Assembly (NCBI RefSeq): GCF_000163295.1 | Contig: NZ_GG700527.1 | Coordinates: 265,453 to 329,452, forward strand | Reading direction: 5' to 3' | Source: Anaerococcus vaginalis ATCC 51170 | Lineage (GTDB): Bacteria; Bacillota; Clostridia; Tissierellales; Peptoniphilaceae | Length of the DNA: 64,000 nt | In this document: positions 60,731-64,000 of the stretch, one piece after another | How the letters are laid out: the number at the start of each line of letters is the position of its first letter | Numbering within the stretch: position 1 is the stretch's first letter | The notes under the pieces: generated by a model | The model's input: the letters and a program-made list of their open reading frames with translations, nothing else | What the model was told of the DNA's origin: nothing | Database searches by the model: none | Translations under genes and position numbers: made by a program

Positions 60731-61498
60731 ATGTATAAAGAAGATGATATAAATAAATTACTTGAAATAACATCAAGGGCAGGAGCTATGATGTTAAAAA
60801 ATGGAGCAGAAATTTATAGGGTTGAAGACACAGTCGAAAGAATAATAAGATCGATTTATGATGCAAGCGACATAGATGTTTTTGCAACCTTTAACGCTTT
60901 AATGTATTCCTTTAATGTTGATGGCAAAACTTATGCAAATGTTAAAAGAGTAAAAAATAGAGGAAATAATTTAATAGTTGTAGATAGGGTTAATTCATTT
61001 TCTAGAAAATTTTGTAATCACGAATTAACATTGGATGAAGCTTTAATTGAACTTGACAATATTAGAAATACTACAATTATTGATCCGAAAATTGCAATTA
61101 TCGGTGCAGTTCTTGCATCTACTGCTTTTCCAATTTTGGTAAATCCAAAAGATCCAATTTTTTTAGATCTTCCAGTTACATTTCTTGTATCATTGTTAAC
61201 TTTTCTTGTATATAGAAATATTGAAAAGAAAATGTATGGATATTTTATTGATAATTTTGTCGCTGGAATAATGGTATCATTTTTAACCTTGATGATTGGA
61301 AAATTTTTTGGTGGATTTAATACGGCAAATGTAATAATTTCATCGATGATGCCATATGTACCTGGATTCATTTTGACAAATTCTATAAGAGATTTGATGA
61401 GTGGAGATGCAACAAGTGGTCTTGTAGGACTTACAATGTCTTTATTTATTTCATTAGCTCTTGCAATTGGCGTTGCAGTACCCATAACTATTTTATAA
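60731..61498 (+). CDS. threonine/serine exporter family protein, large half (ThrE N-part)
   Basis: The protein has 255 residues. It has the DUF1212 domain: AGAMMLKNGAEIYRVEDTVERII near the start, a cytoplasmic region, then about five membrane helices from residue 115 on, including PYVPGFILTNSIRDLMSGD. It corresponds to the N-terminal part of Corynebacterium ThrE and to YjjP. The partner is encoded directly downstream. AAAGGA precedes the ATG. Export of threonine/serine or of dicarboxylates is known for relatives. Confidence 0.88.
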   Translation: MYKEDDINKLLEITSRAGAMMLKNGAEIYRVEDTVERIIRSIYDASDIDVFATFNALMYSFNVDGKTYANVKRVKNRGNNLIVVDRVNSFSRKFCNHELTLDEALIELDNIRNTTIIDPKIAIIGAVLASTAFPILVNPKDPIFLDLPVTFLVSLLTFLVYRNIEKKMYGYFIDNFVAGIMVSFLTLMIGKFFGGFNTANVIISSMMPYVPGFILTNSIRDLMSGDATSGLVGLTMSLFISLALAIGVAVPITIL

Positions 61499-61507
61499 GG
61501 AGGAAAT

Positions 61508-61981
61508 ATGCATTTATTATTAGGATTTATATTTTCATATATTTCAGCTGTTGGTTTTGCTATGCTATTTTCTTGTCCAAAAAGTTCAATAAAATTATCA
61601 TCACTTGCTGGTGCAATAGGATTTGTAATCTATCAAGTAGTTGGAGATCTAATTGGAGATGGAGTTTTTTTAAAAGCCTTAGCAGGTGCGTATTTTACAG
61701 GTATAATGGGAGAAATTTTTGCAAGAAAATGTCACATGCCAGCTATATTATTTATAGTTCCTGGAATAATTAATTTAGTACCTGGAAAAGGAATATATAA
61801 CACCTTATACTATTTTGTTGACGGAGAAAAATCTTTGGCTTTAATAAATTTATTTGATACCCTAGCAGCCGCGTCAGCAATTTCTTTTGGTATATTATTG
61901 GCATCAGCCTTGTCAAAATCATTAAGAGGATTTAAATTTAGAAAACCAAGTAGAAGATATGATTGGAGAAAGAAAAAATGA
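61508..61981 (+). CDS. threonine/serine exporter family protein, small half (DUF3815)
   Basis: The protein has 157 residues with about four membrane helices. It is the YjjB-like half, with FAMLFSCPKSSIKLSSLAGAIG, GDLIGDGVFLKALAGAYFTGIMGEIFARK and FIVPGIINLVPGKGIYNTL. It completes the split ThrE exporter with the gene before it (nine bases apart). AAGGAGG precedes the ATG. The final codons overlap msrA by four bases. Confidence 0.88.
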   Translation: MHLLLGFIFSYISAVGFAMLFSCPKSSIKLSSLAGAIGFVIYQVVGDLIGDGVFLKALAGAYFTGIMGEIFARKCHMPAILFIVPGIINLVPGKGIYNTLYYFVDGEKSLALINLFDTLAAASAISFGILLASALSKSLRGFKFRKPSRRYDWRKKK

Positions 61982-62463
61982 AAAAAATATATTTAGCAGG
62001 AGGATGTTTTTGGGGAGTTGAAGCATATTTTAAAGACATAAAAGGTGTAGAAAAAACTCTTGTAGGATATGCAAATGGAAATAGTGAAAAAACAACTTAC
62101 GAAAATTTATACCAAACAGACCATGCTGAAACTGTAGAAATAAGCTACGATGGGAAAGAAGAATCATTAGAAAGAATTTTGGAATATTTTTATTATATAA
62201 TTGACCCATTTTCAATAAATAAACAAGGAAATGATATAGGCCGTCAATATAGGAGTGGAATCTTTTCAAAAGATGAAAAAGATTTAGAATTTTCAAAAAA
62301 ATTTTTAGAAGAAAAACAAAAAAATGAAGAAAGAAAAATTCAAATACAAGTCGAAAAATTAGAAAATTTTGTAAAAGCAGAAGATTATCATCAAAATTAT
62401 TTAGAAAAAAATCCAAATGGATATTGTCACATTGATTTATTAGATAAACCAAACCTAGATTAA
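61978..62463 (+). CDS. msrA: peptide-methionine (S)-S-oxide reductase
   Basis: The start at 61978 overlaps the exporter stop by four bases (ATGA). The protein has 161 residues. MsrA repairs oxidised methionine. The catalytic Cys is in LAGGCFWGVEAYF, followed by GYANGNSEKTTYENL, DPFSINKQGNDIGRQYRSGIF and the C-terminal EDYHQNYLEKNPNGYCH. There is no fused MsrB and no resolving-Cys tail beyond the Cys in GYCH. It adds to the oxidative-defence genes in this window. Confidence 0.95.
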   Translation: MKKIYLAGGCFWGVEAYFKDIKGVEKTLVGYANGNSEKTTYENLYQTDHAETVEISYDGKEESLERILEYFYYIIDPFSINKQGNDIGRQYRSGIFSKDEKDLEFSKKFLEEKQKNEERKIQIQVEKLENFVKAEDYHQNYLEKNPNGYCHIDLLDKPNLD

Positions 62464-62476
62464 ACTAGGTTTTTTC
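62451..62476 (+). terminator. terminator of msrA
   Basis: AAACCTAG (62451-62458) pairs with CTAGGTTT (62465-62472), overlapping the msrA stop codon, then T. Confidence 0.88.
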
Positions 62477-62547
62477 TTTTGATAAATTTTATAAAAAGAT
62501 ATAATAAAAATTATGAATTGATTTTTAAAAACTTTATAATACAATCC

Positions 62548-62576
62548 TTGTAGAAGAAAATATTCTATGATATTAT
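62548..62576 (+). promoter_or_regulatory. promoter of the small-gene pair
   Basis: TTGTAG (62548-62553), 17-base spacer, TATTAT (62571-62576). The leader is only about 13 bases and contains AAAGGAGAGG. Confidence 0.5.
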
Positions 62577-62595
62577 ACTCAAAGGAGAGGATAAT

Positions 62596-63027
62596 ATGGA
62601 TCTTATTGATGAAAATAATTTAACTAAAAATCAAAAAAATTTGTTGGATTTAAAAATTCGTCTTATCAAGGCTGAGTATGAATTAAATTTTTATTTGACT
62701 GGGTATGAAAATCTTAGTCAATTCTATGATGATAAGGAAAAACTTGATAGGATTTTTGTTGATTCTTATGTTTCATTGAGAGATCATAACCTTTATGATT
62801 TTGTTGAAAAAATCGATAGAATTAAAGAAAGTGATTTTTTATATAAAACTGACGATAGGAAAATTCAAAATTTTCTTAAAAGTTTAGAAGATATTAAAAA
62901 TTTAGATGATGATGAGATTATAAAACAAAAGGGTAGAATAAAAAACAGAATTCGTAAAATGGAGATGGCGACAAGTGAGATTGAATATGTTTTGCTTGGA
63001 TCTTTGCCTAGAAATTATTATAGTTAG
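62596..63027 (+). CDS. uncharacterised helical protein
   Basis: The protein has 143 residues and is strongly charged and predicted helical (TKNQKNLLDLKIRLIKAEYELNFYL and KGRIKNRIRKMEMATSEIEYVLLG). There is no signal peptide, membrane segment, Cys or recognisable domain. A strong ribosome-binding site and a short leader support a real gene. It lies eight bases upstream of a YdbC-like single-strand-binding protein, so a nucleic-acid-related job is possible but not shown. I do not recognise the family. Confidence 0.7.
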   Translation: MDLIDENNLTKNQKNLLDLKIRLIKAEYELNFYLTGYENLSQFYDDKEKLDRIFVDSYVSLRDHNLYDFVEKIDRIKESDFLYKTDDRKIQNFLKSLEDIKNLDDDEIIKQKGRIKNRIRKMEMATSEIEYVLLGSLPRNYYS

Positions 63028-63035
63028 GAGTTTAT

Positions 63036-63257
63036 ATGGCGATAAAATATGATATAGTAGAAAATTTGGGAGTTCTTTCAACAAATGCAAAAGGATGGAC
63101 AAAGGAATTAAATCTTGTTTCTTGGAATGATAGGGATCCTAAATATGATTTGAGAGATTGGAATGAAGATCATACAAGAATGAGCAAGGGAATTACTTTT
63201 ACAAAAGAAGAAGCTGAAGTTTTAAAAGAAATTTTAAAAGAAGAATTTGACGACTAA
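63036..63257 (+). CDS. YdbC/PC4-like single-stranded DNA-binding protein
   Basis: The protein has 73 residues. It has the PC4-fold features seen in YdbC: KYDIVENLGVLS, GWTKELNLVSWND, then PKYDLRDWNEDHTRMSKGITFTKEEAEVLKEIL. Such proteins bind single-stranded nucleic acid as dimers. TAGGAG precedes the ATG. It is the second gene of a short operon ending in a terminator. Confidence 0.88.
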   Translation: MAIKYDIVENLGVLSTNAKGWTKELNLVSWNDRDPKYDLRDWNEDHTRMSKGITFTKEEAEVLKEILKEEFDD

Positions 63258-63280
63258 GACCTAAATTTTTAGGTCTTTTA
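63256..63280 (+). terminator. terminator after the YdbC-like gene
   Basis: AAGACCTAAA pairs with TTTAGGTCTT over a short T loop, overlapping the stop codon. Confidence 0.85.
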
Positions 63281-63300
63281 TAAATTATAAGGAAATTTTA

Positions 63301-64000
63301 ATGATATATTTTGATTATGCAGCTACATCAATAAAAAGAAAAGAAATCTTGAAAGATATTTTTGAAAATATGGAAAATTTTGATGGAAATCCTGATTCTT
63401 TGCACGCCTTGGGAAGGGCTGGCAAAAAAGTTTTGGAAGATTCTAGGGTGGAAATTGCAAAATCTATTAATGCAAATCCAAATCATATAATTTTTACTGC
63501 ATCTGCAAGTGAAGCTAATAATACAATTTTGTCAAATTTTAAGGATGATTTTGTTATTACTTCAAAAATTGAACATGATTCTATTTTAAATACTGTAAAT
63601 AAGGAAAAAACAATTTTTCTTGATGTTGATGAGGATGGATATTTTTCCCTTGATGAATTGAAAGAAAAACTTACAGATGAGGTAAAATTAGTTTCTTTGA
63701 TGTTTGTAAATAATGAAATAGGGGCAATTGAACCAGTTTATAAAATTGGAGAATTTTTAAAAGACAAAGATGTATTTTTTCATGTAGATTGCGTTCAGGC
63801 TTATTCTCATGTTGATATTGATGTAGAAAAACTTCATTGCAATTCTCTTTCTCTTTCAGGGCACAAAATTGGTGGAATAAATTCATTTGGTGTTCTTTAT
63901 TGCAATAAAAAAATAAATCCACTTATTAAAGGTGGGGAGCAAGAAAAAGATAGGCGTGCTGGAACTTCTTTTACAATGGGCGCTTATTCTATGGCAAAAT
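63301..64000 (+). CDS. cysteine desulfurase (NifS/IscS-type), 5' part
   Basis: The gene runs off the right edge; 233 codons are visible from the ATG at 63301, preceded by AAGGAAA. MIYFDYAATS, NPDSLHALGRAGKK, FTASASEANNTIL, EHDSIL, VNNEIGAIEPV, HVDCVQAYSHV and the PLP-binding Lys in SLSLSGHKIGGI are the ordered NifS motifs. The enzyme removes sulfur from cysteine for Fe-S clusters or tRNA thiolation. The active-site Cys loop lies outside the window, so the subclass cannot be assigned. Confidence 0.93.
   Translation, partial: MIYFDYAATSIKRKEILKDIFENMENFDGNPDSLHALGRAGKKVLEDSRVEIAKSINANPNHIIFTASASEANNTILSNFKDDFVITSKIEHDSILNTVNKEKTIFLDVDEDGYFSLDELKEKLTDEVKLVSLMFVNNEIGAIEPVYKIGEFLKDKDVFFHVDCVQAYSHVDIDVEKLHCNSLSLSGHKIGGINSFGVLYCNKKINPLIKGGEQEKDRRAGTSFTMGAYSMAK

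Noticed and set aside
1-64000. Insertion sequences, prophage or integrative elements
   Set aside because: No transposase, integrase, recombinase, phage structural gene or flanking direct repeats were seen; coding bias looks uniform.

Overview
The window is AT-rich, tightly packed chromosomal DNA from a low-GC, Gram-positive, strictly anaerobic fermenter. Pointers are an [FeFe]-hydrogenase, two flavodiiron proteins, an NfnAB-type transhydrogenase, AddAB instead of RecBCD, lipoprotein-type solute-binding proteins, a PRPP riboswitch before the pur genes and a sortase-anchored surface protein. A peptide-fermenting Tissierellia/Peptoniphilaceae member (Anaerococcus-like) is my best guess; this is an inference from gene content, not a database match. 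No prophage, insertion sequence or CRISPR array is visible.

Layout: the truA tail, a DUF4097 protein and recQ (1-3156); asnA on the minus strand; a phosphate island with two pstS genes, pstCAB, phoU and a PhoP/PhoR pair (4402-11786), preceded by PhoP-box-like repeats; a redox block (11852-18512) with a 2Fe-2S protein, an [FeFe]-hydrogenase, two flavodiiron proteins and an acyl-CoA dehydrogenase/EtfA/rubredoxin-like fusion; nadE, a phosphoesterase and a tRNA-Arg; a repeat-bearing surface protein (21437-22417); small enzymes; a riboswitch-led purine operon purC-E-F-M-N-D (23869-29405); an RmlD-like reductase and a DAACS symporter; a Fur-family regulator divergent from a zinc-type ABC importer (31709-34793); a repair operon yaaA-sbcD-sbcC-addB-addA (34867-46483); an SDR, an aldo/keto reductase, and pdxS divergent from a MocR-type regulator; a TetR/MMPL/heptad-repeat module (50540-55589); NfnAB; an ABC exporter; a membrane J-domain protein; a split threonine/serine exporter; msrA; and the start of a cysteine desulfurase.

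The most interesting signal is a pattern rather than one locus: the glutamine-dependent nitrogen-transfer steps seen here look converted to free ammonia. PurF begins Met-Ser instead of Met-Cys, has an in-frame stop directly before its ATG, and its glutaminase domain is shortened and lacks the usual catalytic residues. NadE keeps its nitrilase-like domain but has Gly where the nucleophile Cys is expected. PdxS has no adjacent PdxT glutaminase. Asparagine is made by ammonia-dependent AsnA. In an ammonia-producing fermenter this would be coherent.

Other strong observations: both PstS proteins look circularly permuted (C-terminal half first); the rubredoxin-like tail of the dehydrogenase fusion has lost all four iron-binding cysteines; a (TA)8 tract lies exactly between a perfect -35 and a perfect -10 of the surface-protein gene, the layout of a phase-variable promoter; and a tRNA gene overlaps the last codons of the upstream CDS.
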